Shown: positions 17,883-26,598 of the stretch, one piece after another | How positions within the stretch are numbered: position 1 is the stretch's first letter | Layout: the number at the start of each line of letters is the position of its first letter | NCBI RefSeq assembly: GCF_000379485.1 | Contig: NZ_KB902294.1 | Coordinates: forward strand, 1-52,751 | From: Wenxinia marina DSM 24838 | Lineage (GTDB): Bacteria > Pseudomonadota > Alphaproteobacteria > Rhodobacterales > Rhodobacteraceae | Length of the DNA stretch: 52,751 nt | Direction of reading: 5' to 3' | Program-made: the position numbers and the translations under genes | The notes under the pieces: generated by a model | What the model was told of the DNA's origin: nothing | Seen by the model: only the letters and a program-made list of their open reading frames with translations | Database searches by the model: none

Positions 17883-19280
17883 TCAGGGGGCCACGCGGCG
17901 GGCCGGGTCGGCACCGGGCACGCGCAGCAGGTCTGACAGGGCGGCGATGTCCGGCTGGTCGGGCAGCGCCACGAGGGCCGACAGCAGCCGCTCGGCCCGA
18001 ACGGGTCCGAGCGTGCGGCCGGCGCAGTCGCGGAACTTGTCATGCAGCGCGCCGGGGGGCAGCGGATGATTGCGGTCGCGGCCGACGGGCCGTTCGACAC
18101 GGTGCCGCAGGACCCGACCGTCGGCGAGTGTCAGCGTGACTTCACCGAAGAAGTGCTCGGTCGTGTCCATCCGAGCGTCCGGGTGCGGCTCTGCCGTGAT
18201 GCGGCCCATCAGACTGCGGATGTCGGGATCGGCGACGGCGGCATCGCTGAAATGATCGAGGCTGACGATGCCGTGCCGCAGCGCACGGGCCAGCACGTAC
18301 TGGACCGAGAACTTGCCATCGAGGCCGCCCTTGGGCTTGGGCCGGTCGGTATGGCGCAGCCGGCGCGGATGCGTCCAGGACAGCACGTCCCTCACGTCCG
18401 CCTCGATCAGTCCATGGTCGGCGCGCAGCGCCAGAAGGGCGTCGATCGCCGGATGGGTGCTGGCACAGCAGGGGTGCCGCTTGAACGCCACGCCGGTTTC
18501 CACGATGTCGAAGGGGTCGGCAAACTGGGCCAGCACACGCTCGGGCACGTAGGTGCCGGGACCGTTCAGCACCTCGAAGAACCCGTGCGGATCGGTCAGG
18601 GCCTGGGGGTTGGCGGTCATCCCCTCGCGGGCCAGCAAGGCGGCGAACAGGCCGTTCCGGGCGCAATGGCCCACATGGAACGGCTTTGCCATCGTTCCGA
18701 AATTGGCCTTGAGCCCGGATGACATGGTGGCCGCCAGCGCCAGCGCGGCGGCGGTCCGGCCGGGGTCGAGCCGCATCAGGTGGGCCGAGGCGGCGGCGGC
18801 ACCGAATACCCCCAGCGTCGCGGTCGGGTGCCAACCCTTTTCGTAGTGGTGGAAATTGACGGCGCGACCGATCCGTGTCTCCACCTCGAACCCTGCGACA
18901 TAGGCAGCGATCAGCGCCTGACCCGATCCGCCCTCGGCCTCGGCCAGCGCCCAGAGCGCGGGCACGATGGGGGCCGAGGGATGCCCGCCCAGAGTGTTGG
19001 AGCAATCATCGAAATCGAGAGCGTGGCTCGCCGTGCCGTTCGAGAGCGCGGCGTCGAGCGGGCCGACGCCCGCGTCCGGCCGTCCGAACAGGGTCGCAGC
19101 ACCACTGCCGGCGCCCCCCGCGGCCAAGGCGGCGCGGACTGCCCGGGTGGCAGGCTCGTCGAAGCCGGCAAGCGTGACGCCCACGGTGTCGAGGATCGCC
19201 TCGATCGCGGTGACAACCGCTGGGTCGGGGAGCGCCTCGAACCGGACCGCCAGAAGCCGCTCGGCCAGATCGTTCAGCAT
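17883..19280 (-). CDS. MmgE/PrpD family protein (paralog 2)
   Basis: 465 aa. Signature segments are HALDFDDCSNTLGGHPSAP, KGWHPTATLGVFG and FGTMAKPFHVGHCARNG, placing it with paralogs at 25246 and 40614. The DFDD and GWHPT blocks are standard active-site regions of the family. It is the first gene of the leftward unit to 12660, and the perfect palindrome TGGTATACCA lies 46-55 bp upstream of its ATG at 19280. The PrpB-like lyase is divergently transcribed across this gap, the classic partner of a PrpD activity. Exact substrate is not known. Confidence 0.88.
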   Translation of the reverse strand: MLNDLAERLLAVRFEALPDPAVVTAIEAILDTVGVTLAGFDEPATRAVRAALAAGGAGSGAATLFGRPDAGVGPLDAALSNGTASHALDFDDCSNTLGGHPSAPIVPALWALAEAEGGSGQALIAAYVAGFEVETRIGRAVNFHHYEKGWHPTATLGVFGAAAASAHLMRLDPGRTAAALALAATMSSGLKANFGTMAKPFHVGHCARNGLFAALLAREGMTANPQALTDPHGFFEVLNGPGTYVPERVLAQFADPFDIVETGVAFKRHPCCASTHPAIDALLALRADHGLIEADVRDVLSWTHPRRLRHTDRPKPKGGLDGKFSVQYVLARALRHGIVSLDHFSDAAVADPDIRSLMGRITAEPHPDARMDTTEHFFGEVTLTLADGRVLRHRVERPVGRDRNHPLPPGALHDKFRDCAGRTLGPVRAERLLSALVALPDQPDIAALSDLLRVPGADPARRVAP

Positions 19281-19325
19281 GGGACACCAACCGGGATTCG
19301 ATTCGGACTTCTGATCATCACGTAG

Positions 19326-19335
19326 TGGTATACCA
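19326..19335. promoter_or_regulatory. Perfect TGGTATACCA operator candidate (leftward PrpD-like unit)
   Basis: A 10-base perfect palindrome, 46-55 bp upstream of the PrpD-like start at 19280, in a 252-bp divergent gap that otherwise shows no gene. It equals the copy at 42040-42049. Confidence 0.65.
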
Positions 19336-19433
19336 TTTGCGGCAGTGACTGCACCAGCCCCCTTTGCGCCGCACCACTCTCTTGACCCCGCACGGCAGGA
19401 GGTGCCATCAGGCGACGAAGAGACTGGCCACTA

Positions 19434-19443
19434 CGGTATACTG
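19434..19443. promoter_or_regulatory. Degenerate GTATAC operator candidate (PrpB-like unit)
   Basis: CGGTATACTG keeps the GGTATAC core (7 of 10 to consensus) and lies 90-99 bp upstream of the lyase start at 19533, on the other side of the divergent gap. Confidence 0.4.
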
Positions 19444-19532
19444 CTCGACCGGAGAAGTCCCTTTCAGGGATTGCCCAGAGGGTGTACCGGCAACCTCGAC
19501 ATGGCCCCGGACCGACGACGGAAGGGAACACG

Positions 19533-20444
19533 ATGACCGACTGGCTTCTGAACCGCGCGGCGCGGCCGCCGGCCCCGGCGACGCTGCCGGCGCTGCTCGA
19601 GACCGGCGGAACCACCGCCGTCGCCGGGTGCTGGGACGGCATGTCCGCCCTTCTGGCGAAGCGGGCGGGCTTCGACGCGCTCTATCTGTCGGGCGCCGCG
19701 CTGTCGGCGTCGATGGCGCTGCCGGACCTCGGCCTTCTGACGATGGAGGACGTGACCCGCGCCGCCCGCACCGTCGTGCGCGCCAGCGGGCTGCCGCTGA
19801 TCGTCGATGCCGACACCGGCTTTGGCGAGGCGCTGAACGTCATGCGCGCGGTGCGCGAACTGGAGGCGGCGGGCGCCGCGGCGATCCAGATCGAGGATCA
19901 GGACTTTCCCAAGAAGTGCGGCCACCTCAACGACAAGCGTCTGGTCCCGGCAGACGAGATGTGCCGCAAGGTCGCGGCCGCAAAGGCGGCTGCAGACAGC
20001 CTGCTGGTCTGCGCCCGCACCGACGCCGTCATGATCTCGCTCGACGAGGCGCTGACGCGGGCGCGGGCCTACGTGAACGCCGGCGCCGACATCGTCTTCG
20101 TCGAGGCGATGACCTCGGCCGAGATGGTGCGCGAGGTGCGCGCCGCGCTCGACATTCCGCTTCTGGGCAACATGACCGAGTTCGGCCGGACCCCGATCAT
20201 CCCGCTGGCGGACTGGGCGGACTGGGGCGTCAACCTGGTGATCTACCCGGTCTCGGCGCTGCGGATCGCAAGCCGCGCGATGGAGGAGTTCTACAGCCGG
20301 CTCAAGGCCAACGGCGACGTCTCGGCCGACCTGCCGGCGATGATGACGCGGGCCGAGCTGTACGAGCGCATCCGCTACTTCGACTACGAGCACCTCGACG
20401 AGAGCATCGCCGCCACCGTTCTCCCCGACACTTCGGACCACTGA
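19533..20444 (+). CDS. Isocitrate lyase/PEP mutase superfamily lyase, PrpB (2-methylisocitrate lyase)-like
   Basis: 303 aa TIM-barrel lyase. DADTGFGE (92-99) holds metal-binding residues, and PKKCGH has the catalytic Cys129 in the KKCGH loop of true isocitrate/methylisocitrate lyases, unlike PEP mutases. The end TRAELYERIRYFDYEHLDE matches PrpB C-termini well. PrpB splits 2-methylisocitrate to pyruvate and succinate; a related enzyme splits 2,3-dimethylmalate. So a retro-aldol cleavage of a substituted malate-type acid is likely. The start at 19533 (MTDWLL) is favoured by GAAGGGA upstream. It is 14 bp before a PrpD-like gene and forms a rightward unit with it and the AbrB-like gene. Confidence 0.88.
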   Translation: MTDWLLNRAARPPAPATLPALLETGGTTAVAGCWDGMSALLAKRAGFDALYLSGAALSASMALPDLGLLTMEDVTRAARTVVRASGLPLIVDADTGFGEALNVMRAVRELEAAGAAAIQIEDQDFPKKCGHLNDKRLVPADEMCRKVAAAKAAADSLLVCARTDAVMISLDEALTRARAYVNAGADIVFVEAMTSAEMVREVRAALDIPLLGNMTEFGRTPIIPLADWADWGVNLVIYPVSALRIASRAMEEFYSRLKANGDVSADLPAMMTRAELYERIRYFDYEHLDESIAATVLPDTSDH

Positions 20445-20458
20445 CGGAGCCTGCCGCC

Positions 20459-21859
20459 ATGACTGCCCATGCCGATTTCGACGACACCCATACGCGGCGC
20501 ATCGCCGAATTCGTGTCGGGCCTGCGATACGAGGACATCCCCGGCAGCGTGCGCACCCGGATCAAGCTGCTGGTGCTCGATTCGCTGGGCTGCGCGCTCT
20601 ACGGCGCGAACCTGCCGTGGACACGGATCCTGCAGGACACGCTGGGCCAGATTGACACATCGACAGCCTGTTCGGTCTGGGGCACGGCGCAACGGCTGTC
20701 CGCGCCCCATGCCGCACTGGTCAACGGGACGCAGGTTCAGGGCTTCGAGCTGGACGACGTGCACCGGGTCGGCGTGCTGCATGTCGGCGCGGTGACGCTG
20801 CCGGCACTGATCGCCGCGGTCGAGGGCGCCGGCCCGATCACCGGGCGCGAGTTCCTGACCGCGATCGTCGCGGGCTACGAGATCGGACCGCGTGTCGGCA
20901 TCTGCATGGGGCAGGAGCATATCGGCCAGGGCTGGCACTCGGGCGCGACGCTGGGCGTGTTCTCGGCCGCAGCCGGCGCGGCGCGTGCGCTCGGGCTCGA
21001 CGCCGACCGGACGCAGCATGCGCTGGGGATCGCGGGGACGCAGGCCGCCGGCCTCATGGCCGCGCAGTATGGCGCGATGGTGAAGCGGATGCACGCCGGG
21101 CGGTCCTCGCAGAGCGGCCTCTACGGCGCCCTGTTCGCGCGCGACGGCTTCACCGGGATCCGCGACGTGCTCGAGGCGCCCTATGGCGGCTTCTGCACCA
21201 CCTTCTCGCGCTCCACCGACCGGTTCGATCTGGCGGAACTGTCGGATGGGCTGGGCGAGCGGTGGGAGACGGAGAAGATCGCGCTCAAGTTCTACTCCTG
21301 CGTCGGCAGCAACCATACGACGCTGGACGCCATCCGCATGATCCAGGCACGGCGGCCGTTCACTCTGGATGAACTGGACTCGATCGTCGTGCACGGCAGT
21401 CAGGTCACCGTGGACCACGTCGGCTGGCCCTACCGGCCCGAGGGGCTGACCTCGGCGCAACTGAACCTGCCGTTCTGCGTCGCGACGCTGCTGATCGAAG
21501 GCGACGTGTTCGTGGACCAGTTCACACCGGACGTCGTGGACAACGCCGATCGCATCGCCCTGTCGCGCAAGGTTACCTGCCGCGAGGATCCCGCGATCAC
21601 CGCGCGCGGGTCGCAGTTCCGGCACATGGTCCGGGTGGAGATCCGCCTGATCGACGGCAGCGTCCACGAGGAAACCGTCGAGGCACCGCGCGGAAGCGAG
21701 AAGTCCTTCGCGACCGAGGCGGACATCGTGGAAAAGTTCATGAAGCTCGCCACCAAGGCCTTGCCCGAGGCTCAGGCCCGGCAACTGGTCGAGGCGGTGC
21801 TGGGGATGGACGACCTCGACGATGAGGGCACGCTGATCGACCTGCTCGCCTCGTCCTGA
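20459..21859 (+). CDS. MmgE/PrpD family protein (paralog 3)
   Basis: 466 aa. It has LLVLDSLGCALYG, FELDDVHRVGVLHVG and MVKRMHAGRSSQSG, the same subgroup as the paralog at 12660. It is co-directional with the PrpB-like lyase 14 bp upstream, the arrangement expected if it hydrates or dehydrates the lyase substrate (as PrpD does in the methylcitrate cycle). No prpC-type synthase is visible, so this is not an ordinary methylcitrate operon. The long in-frame open stretch upstream of 20459 is a shadow over the lyase gene and not part of this protein. Confidence 0.88.
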   Translation: MTAHADFDDTHTRRIAEFVSGLRYEDIPGSVRTRIKLLVLDSLGCALYGANLPWTRILQDTLGQIDTSTACSVWGTAQRLSAPHAALVNGTQVQGFELDDVHRVGVLHVGAVTLPALIAAVEGAGPITGREFLTAIVAGYEIGPRVGICMGQEHIGQGWHSGATLGVFSAAAGAARALGLDADRTQHALGIAGTQAAGLMAAQYGAMVKRMHAGRSSQSGLYGALFARDGFTGIRDVLEAPYGGFCTTFSRSTDRFDLAELSDGLGERWETEKIALKFYSCVGSNHTTLDAIRMIQARRPFTLDELDSIVVHGSQVTVDHVGWPYRPEGLTSAQLNLPFCVATLLIEGDVFVDQFTPDVVDNADRIALSRKVTCREDPAITARGSQFRHMVRVEIRLIDGSVHEETVEAPRGSEKSFATEADIVEKFMKLATKALPEAQARQLVEAVLGMDDLDDEGTLIDLLASS

Positions 21860-21872
21860 CCGGGCGGCGGCG

Positions 21873-22970
21873 ATGCGTGACAGGGTGTCCCTCTGGCTCC
21901 AGCGGGGTGCGGCGCTGGGGGCGGCGGCGGCCGCGGGGGCGCTGCTCGACAGCGTTGGCGTGCCACTGGCGTGGATCCTCGGCCCTCTGATCGCGACGGC
22001 GGCACTGTCGATCTTCGGCCGCCCGGTGCTCGCGACGGTGCGGATGCGGCGCGCGGGCCAACTGGTGATCGGGCTCGGGCTCGGGCTGAACATCACCGCC
22101 GCGCTTCTCGCCCAGATCGCGGTCTGGATCCCGGTGATGATCGTGATCGCGGTGACGGCCGCCTGCGTCACCGGGTTCTTCAGCGTCTTCTACGCTCATT
22201 TCGGCCGGCTCGACCGCAACACCGCCTACTTCGCGATGATGCCTGGCGGCCTGTCCGAGATGGCCAATATCGGTGCCGCAGCCGGTGCCAGGTCCGAGCC
22301 GATCGCCGTGGCGCAGACGGTACGGCTGGGCGTCGTCGTGCTCGTCCTGCCGCCGACGATCATCGCGCTCGGCATTCACGGCGACTTCGCAACCATCGTC
22401 ACCGCCGCCGAAGTGCCCTACCCCGCGCTGCTGCCGCTGTTTCTGGTGGGGCTGGCGGGCGTCTACGGGATGCGCAGGCTGGGGGCCGCCAACCCGTGGA
22501 TGCTGGGGGCGCTGGTCGCCGCGGCGGCGCTGTCCTCGGTCGACCTGATCGGAGGACATCTGCCGCAGTGGCTGTTCCTGTGCGGGCAATACCTGCTCGG
22601 GATGGCGGTCGGCGCCCGGTTCCGGCGCGACATCGTGGTGCGGCTGCCGCGGCTGTTCCTGCTGGGCGTGGTGTTCACCTTGCTGGTCACCGCCGCGCTG
22701 TTCGGTGTAGCCGCCCTGCTGTCGGCGGCGACCGGGCTCGACCTTGCCACCGCGGCGCTGGCCTCCTCCGCGGGGGGCATCGCCGAGATGGCGGTGACGG
22801 CTCAGGTGCTGCAGCTCAACGCGGCGCTGATCCTCGGCTTTCACGTGACCCGGGCGATTATGGTGAACGCCTTCTCGAGGACGATCCTCGACCTGCAGGT
22901 CCGGCTGAAGTTCCTGCCCGCGGTCGAGCGGCTGGAGGTCGCGCTCTTCGGACCTCGGCGCGAGGACTAG
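21873..22970 (+). CDS. AbrB-family (PF05145) membrane protein
   Basis: 365 aa, nearly all hydrophobic, about ten helices in two internal repeats. Each repeat has a matching motif: MPGGLSEMANIGAAAGA (about residues 126-142) and SSAGGIAEMAVTAQVL (about 297-312). This is the AbrB duplication family, once called putative ammonia monooxygenase; its members are often found next to carboxylate uptake genes and are likely transporters or regulators of transport. It is the last gene of the rightward unit. Its stop codon TAG overlaps the stop of the opposing acyl-CoA dehydrogenase gene in the 4-base sequence CTAG. Confidence 0.85.
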   Translation: MRDRVSLWLQRGAALGAAAAAGALLDSVGVPLAWILGPLIATAALSIFGRPVLATVRMRRAGQLVIGLGLGLNITAALLAQIAVWIPVMIVIAVTAACVTGFFSVFYAHFGRLDRNTAYFAMMPGGLSEMANIGAAAGARSEPIAVAQTVRLGVVVLVLPPTIIALGIHGDFATIVTAAEVPYPALLPLFLVGLAGVYGMRRLGAANPWMLGALVAAAALSSVDLIGGHLPQWLFLCGQYLLGMAVGARFRRDIVVRLPRLFLLGVVFTLLVTAALFGVAALLSAATGLDLATAALASSAGGIAEMAVTAQVLQLNAALILGFHVTRAIMVNAFSRTILDLQVRLKFLPAVERLEVALFGPRRED

Positions 22971-25249
22971 GGGCGCGGTCGCGGCAACCCCAGCACCCGG
23001 GTCGCGAGGATGTTGCGCTGGATGTCGTTGGTCCCCGAGGCGATCTGCGCGGGAAACATCGCGTAGAACGGGGCGAGCACGTCGATGGAGACGCCGCCGA
23101 AGTCCTGCTGTCCGGCGGTGCCGCCGGCCTCGCCCGCCGTCTCGATCAAGAACTCGGTCAGCCGCTGCGCGCAATCGCCGGCCCAGACCTTGAGTAACGA
23201 TACTTCCGGTCCGGGCGTGGCCCCCGCACCGACGAGGCCAGCAAACCGGGCATAGGCGGATTTCAGGTCGGCAACGTCGAGGGTGACCGCCGCCAGCCGC
23301 GACCGGAACACGGGGTCGTCGTCCAGCCCGGTCGCCCGCGCCAGCGCCCGGGCGAGCTTCAGCGGCCCTTCTACCCGGCGCGGGCTGCCATTGTTCAGCC
23401 GCTCGAACCCCAGAAGAGACTTTGCCACGGTCCAGCCGCCATGCAGCGGCCCGACGAGGTTCTCGGCCGGCACCCGCACGGCGTCGAAGAACACCTCGCA
23501 GAACTCCTCGTGGCCGGCGATGTTGCGGATGGGGCGGACGGTGACGCCCGGGGTCGCGAGGTCGAGCAGGAAGAAGCTGAGGCCGGCCTGCTTCTTCGCC
23601 GCGGGATCGGTCCGGGCGAGCAGGAACATGTGCGTGGCATGGTGCGCCATCGTGGTCCAGATCTTGGAGCCGTCGATGACGTAGCCGTCGCCGTCGGGCA
23701 CCGCGCGGGTGCGCAGGCTGGCCAGATCGGACCCTGCCTGCGGTTCGGAATAGCCCTGACACCAGATCGTTTCGTTCGACAGGATCCGCGGCAGCCAGTG
23801 CCGCTGCTGCGCCTCTGTGCCGTGTTGCATCAGCATCGGCCCGAGCATCACCGTGCCTTGATCGGGGTGGCGCATGATCCCGGCGCGTTCGCGTTCCTCG
23901 ATGAAGATCAGCTGCCGCGCCGGCGACAGGCCCATGCCGCCCGCCGCGCGCGGCCAGGCCGGGGCCATCCATCCCTTGGCCACCATCAGCGCCAGCCAGT
24001 CCCGCAGTTCGCGGGGCGTGCCGCGGCGGCCCTTGTCCCGCAGATGCTGCGGGTAGTGCGCCTCAAAGAAGGCGCGCAGCCCGGCGCGGAACGCCGCCTC
24101 CGGACCGGCGTTCCAGTCCACGTCCAGGCGCGTGGTGGCGAGGTATTCGGGCGGCGGCGGCGGCAGGTCCGCGTCCGGCGCGTCGGGCGCGACCCGCGTC
24201 AGCGCATCGCAGCGCATCCGGTGCCGGTCGGCGGTCCCGTGCAGGGCGGCGAGCGACAGGATGCGGCGCAGGAACAGTCCGGCGTCGTGGTCATCGGTGA
24301 CGCCGATGGCGCCGTGCAGCTTGATCGCCTCGCGCCCGATCAATAGCGCGGCGTGGCCGGTGCGGGCCTTGGCGCGGGATGCGGCGTGATCCAGCCGGTC
24401 GAGATCGGCTCCCTCGGCACAGTCTGCGTCTTCGAAGATCGCGACAGCCTCGGCCAGAGCCGCGCGCGACAGTTCCTTCTGGATGTAGAGATCGACAGCG
24501 CGGTGCTGCAGGGCCTGGAACGCGCCGATCGGCTGGCCGAACTGTTCCCGCAGGCGCATGTAGTCGAGCGTCAGGTCCAACGCCCGGTCCATGCAGGCGA
24601 AGAGTTCGGCCGCGGTCGCGATGACGGCCGCCGCGCGGGCCCGGCGGAGGGCGTCGGTCCCCGCCGCCCCTTCGGTGAGCAGGGCGCCGGCCGGCACCAC
24701 GACATCGCGCAGATCCAGCCGGCCGGCGCAGGTGCCGTCGGCACGCGGTTCGGGCGTGACGGTCAGGCCCGGCGCATCGGGCGGCAGCGCGGCGATCAGG
24801 CCGCCGGGCGCGGCCAGCAGGAACAGGTCGGCACCGAGGGCGGCCGGAACATGGGCGACATGGCCCGAGAGCCGCCCGGCCCTGACCTCCAGCGTGCCCC
24901 CTGCGGCAACGACCGTCACCCGGCCGGCGACGATCGCCTGCAGAACGTCCGTCGCAGCCGCAGCGCCCGCCAGCACCGCCGCCTCGACCGCCACCGTGGC
25001 CAGAGGTTCGGGCGCGAGGCTGCGCGCCAACGGGTCGATTAGCGCCAGCGCGGCGGTCAGGCCGAGGCCCTGCCCGCCCGCATCCTCCCGCACCATGACG
25101 CCGGTCCAGCCCTGCGCCACCATCGCGTCCCAGATGTCCCGGTCGAACCCCGGCAGCGTGCCACGCAGCGCCCGGGCGCGGCCGGTGCCGGTCCCGGCGA
25201 ACCGCGCCGCACTGTCGGACAGCATCGAGAGCAGCGCGTCGTCTGTCAT
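22967..25249 (-). CDS. Tandem-fused acyl-CoA dehydrogenase (two ACAD domains in one chain)
   Basis: 760 aa, about twice normal ACAD length. Domain 1 (about 1-375) has YMRLREQFGQPIGAFQALQHR and KLHGAIGVTDDHDAG. Domain 2 (about 385-760) has WCQGYSEPQAGSDLASL, DGSKIWTTMAHHA and the end SGTNDIQRNILATRVLGLPR. At the usual catalytic Glu position (YEGT in MCAD) domain 2 has ASGT. The plan resembles single-chain versions of the alpha2beta2 ACADs of steroid side-chain breakdown (FadE34 type), in which only one site is active. ATG at 25249 overlaps the upstream TGA (ATGA). It likely oxidises a bulky or branched acyl-CoA. Confidence 0.88.
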   Translation of the reverse strand: MTDDALLSMLSDSAARFAGTGTGRARALRGTLPGFDRDIWDAMVAQGWTGVMVREDAGGQGLGLTAALALIDPLARSLAPEPLATVAVEAAVLAGAAAATDVLQAIVAGRVTVVAAGGTLEVRAGRLSGHVAHVPAALGADLFLLAAPGGLIAALPPDAPGLTVTPEPRADGTCAGRLDLRDVVVPAGALLTEGAAGTDALRRARAAAVIATAAELFACMDRALDLTLDYMRLREQFGQPIGAFQALQHRAVDLYIQKELSRAALAEAVAIFEDADCAEGADLDRLDHAASRAKARTGHAALLIGREAIKLHGAIGVTDDHDAGLFLRRILSLAALHGTADRHRMRCDALTRVAPDAPDADLPPPPPEYLATTRLDVDWNAGPEAAFRAGLRAFFEAHYPQHLRDKGRRGTPRELRDWLALMVAKGWMAPAWPRAAGGMGLSPARQLIFIEERERAGIMRHPDQGTVMLGPMLMQHGTEAQQRHWLPRILSNETIWCQGYSEPQAGSDLASLRTRAVPDGDGYVIDGSKIWTTMAHHATHMFLLARTDPAAKKQAGLSFFLLDLATPGVTVRPIRNIAGHEEFCEVFFDAVRVPAENLVGPLHGGWTVAKSLLGFERLNNGSPRRVEGPLKLARALARATGLDDDPVFRSRLAAVTLDVADLKSAYARFAGLVGAGATPGPEVSLLKVWAGDCAQRLTEFLIETAGEAGGTAGQQDFGGVSIDVLAPFYAMFPAQIASGTNDIQRNILATRVLGLPRPRP

Positions 25250-26598
25250 GGTGCCCCGCGCGCCAGAAGGCCCGCTGCCTCGACCAGGGCGCCGGGGCCT
25301 TCGATCCCGTCCAGCGCGGCGAGCAGGCGCGTCGCCGTCGCCTCGCCCAGCACCGGGACCACCAGCGACAGGAACTTGCCGTCGATCCGCTCGCGGCCCA
25401 TCGGGTTGTCGGGATGGCCGAGGAACAGCGTCGTCGTCTCGGTCAGGTGCGTCCCGTCGTCCAGCCAGACGTCGACGCGGGCCTGCGACTGGGGCTGGTC
25501 CGGCTGCGGGTGCAGTTCCACCACCGGCAGGATCGCCCGGACACGGGGGTCGCCCAGCATCGGCTCGGCAAAGTCGGTGGCGTCGAGGCGATAGCCGCAC
25601 ATCGCGGCCGCAAGGCAGAAGGCGACGCTGAACTTGGCCTCGAGCGGGGTCTGCGGGTCCATCCGGCCCGCGGTGAAGGGCGCGCTGCGGTGGACCCGGG
25701 TTGTGACGCGGACGATCCGCCGGCCGTTCAGGCGCGGCCCCAGCAGATGCCCGGCCTGGGCCGAGGCATGGGTCGCCCGGCAGCAGGCGAAGGGCTTGTA
25801 GCCGTTGCGCAGGATCAACCAGCGGTCGAGATCCAGCGGCGGCACCTCGACCGCGCCGTCCTGGATCATCGCCGGCAGCAGGCCGCGGCCGGGCTCGAAC
25901 AGGTCGGTCGCGGCGGCGAGGCCGCTGGCAGCCAGATCGGCCGCGATCAGACCGTTCATGGCGGCGTGTCCGGCATGGAACGGTTTGGCATGGGTGCCGA
26001 AGGACGCCACGAGCCCGGACGAGGTCGTGGCGGCGGTGCCCAAGGCGCTGGCGGTGGCCGCAGGGTCCAGCCCGTGCAGCACTGCAGCGGCACCGGCGGC
26101 ACCGACGACGCCGTGGATGCCGGTCGGATGAAACCCGCGCGCCTGCAGGTTGCGGCCGACCCCGTTGATGAAGCCGCCGCCGAGGCGGGCCATCGCCTCG
26201 AACCCCGCCACGAAAGCGGCCATCGCGCGGTCGCCCTCCTGCCCGCGGTCCTGCGCCAGCGCCAGCGCCGCCGACAGCACAGGAGCCGAGATGTGGCCCG
26301 ATCCGTTCTCGTGCGTGTCATCGAAGTCGGTGGCATGAGCCATCGTGCCGTTGACGAGCGCCGCCAGCGGCGCGCCGGTCGTGCCGCCGGCGTAGATCCG
26401 TGCCCGGCCGGGCAGAGCCCAGCGGTCCGCCATCGTCCGGGTGGCGCGGGTGACAGCCTCGTCCGCGGCACCCACGGCGACGCCGATGTGGTCGATCAGC
26501 GCCTCGCGCGCGGCGGCGCGCACGTCGTCGGGAAGCGGCCGGTCCGCTGCGCCGGCGACATAGGCGGCCAGCGCGGCGCTGCGGGACGCATCAGTCAT
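25246..26598 (-). CDS. MmgE/PrpD family protein (paralog 4)
   Basis: 450 aa. Motifs ATDFDDTHENGSGHIS, ARGFHPTGIHGVVG and FGTHAKPFHAGHAAMNG place it in the AKPF-H-GHAA subgroup. It is unusual in lying inside the CoA-thioester operon, overlapping its neighbours by 8 bases (MaoC side) and 4 bases (ACAD side), so it is surely co-translated with them. It may act on a free acid before activation or on a side product. The start MTDASRSAA at 26598 is set by the overlap. Confidence 0.88.
   Translation of the reverse strand: MTDASRSAALAAYVAGAADRPLPDDVRAAAREALIDHIGVAVGAADEAVTRATRTMADRWALPGRARIYAGGTTGAPLAALVNGTMAHATDFDDTHENGSGHISAPVLSAALALAQDRGQEGDRAMAAFVAGFEAMARLGGGFINGVGRNLQARGFHPTGIHGVVGAAGAAAVLHGLDPAATASALGTAATTSSGLVASFGTHAKPFHAGHAAMNGLIAADLAASGLAAATDLFEPGRGLLPAMIQDGAVEVPPLDLDRWLILRNGYKPFACCRATHASAQAGHLLGPRLNGRRIVRVTTRVHRSAPFTAGRMDPQTPLEAKFSVAFCLAAAMCGYRLDATDFAEPMLGDPRVRAILPVVELHPQPDQPQSQARVDVWLDDGTHLTETTTLFLGHPDNPMGRERIDGKFLSLVVPVLGEATATRLLAALDGIEGPGALVEAAGLLARGAP

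Noticed and set aside
16222-18069. Long plus-strand open frame (615 codons) over the flavoprotein gene
   Set aside because: Antisense shadow of the TcuA-like gene, which has full FAD motifs on the minus strand.
19364-20458. In-frame extension upstream of the PrpD-like gene at 20459
   Set aside because: The upstream part overlaps the PrpB-like gene in another frame and has no family similarity; ATG 20459 gives a normal N-terminus.
25250-25600. N-terminal extension of the fused ACAD frame to 25600
   Set aside because: It lies over the PrpD-like paralog 4 in another frame and encodes low-complexity residues; ATGA coupling fixes the start at 25249.
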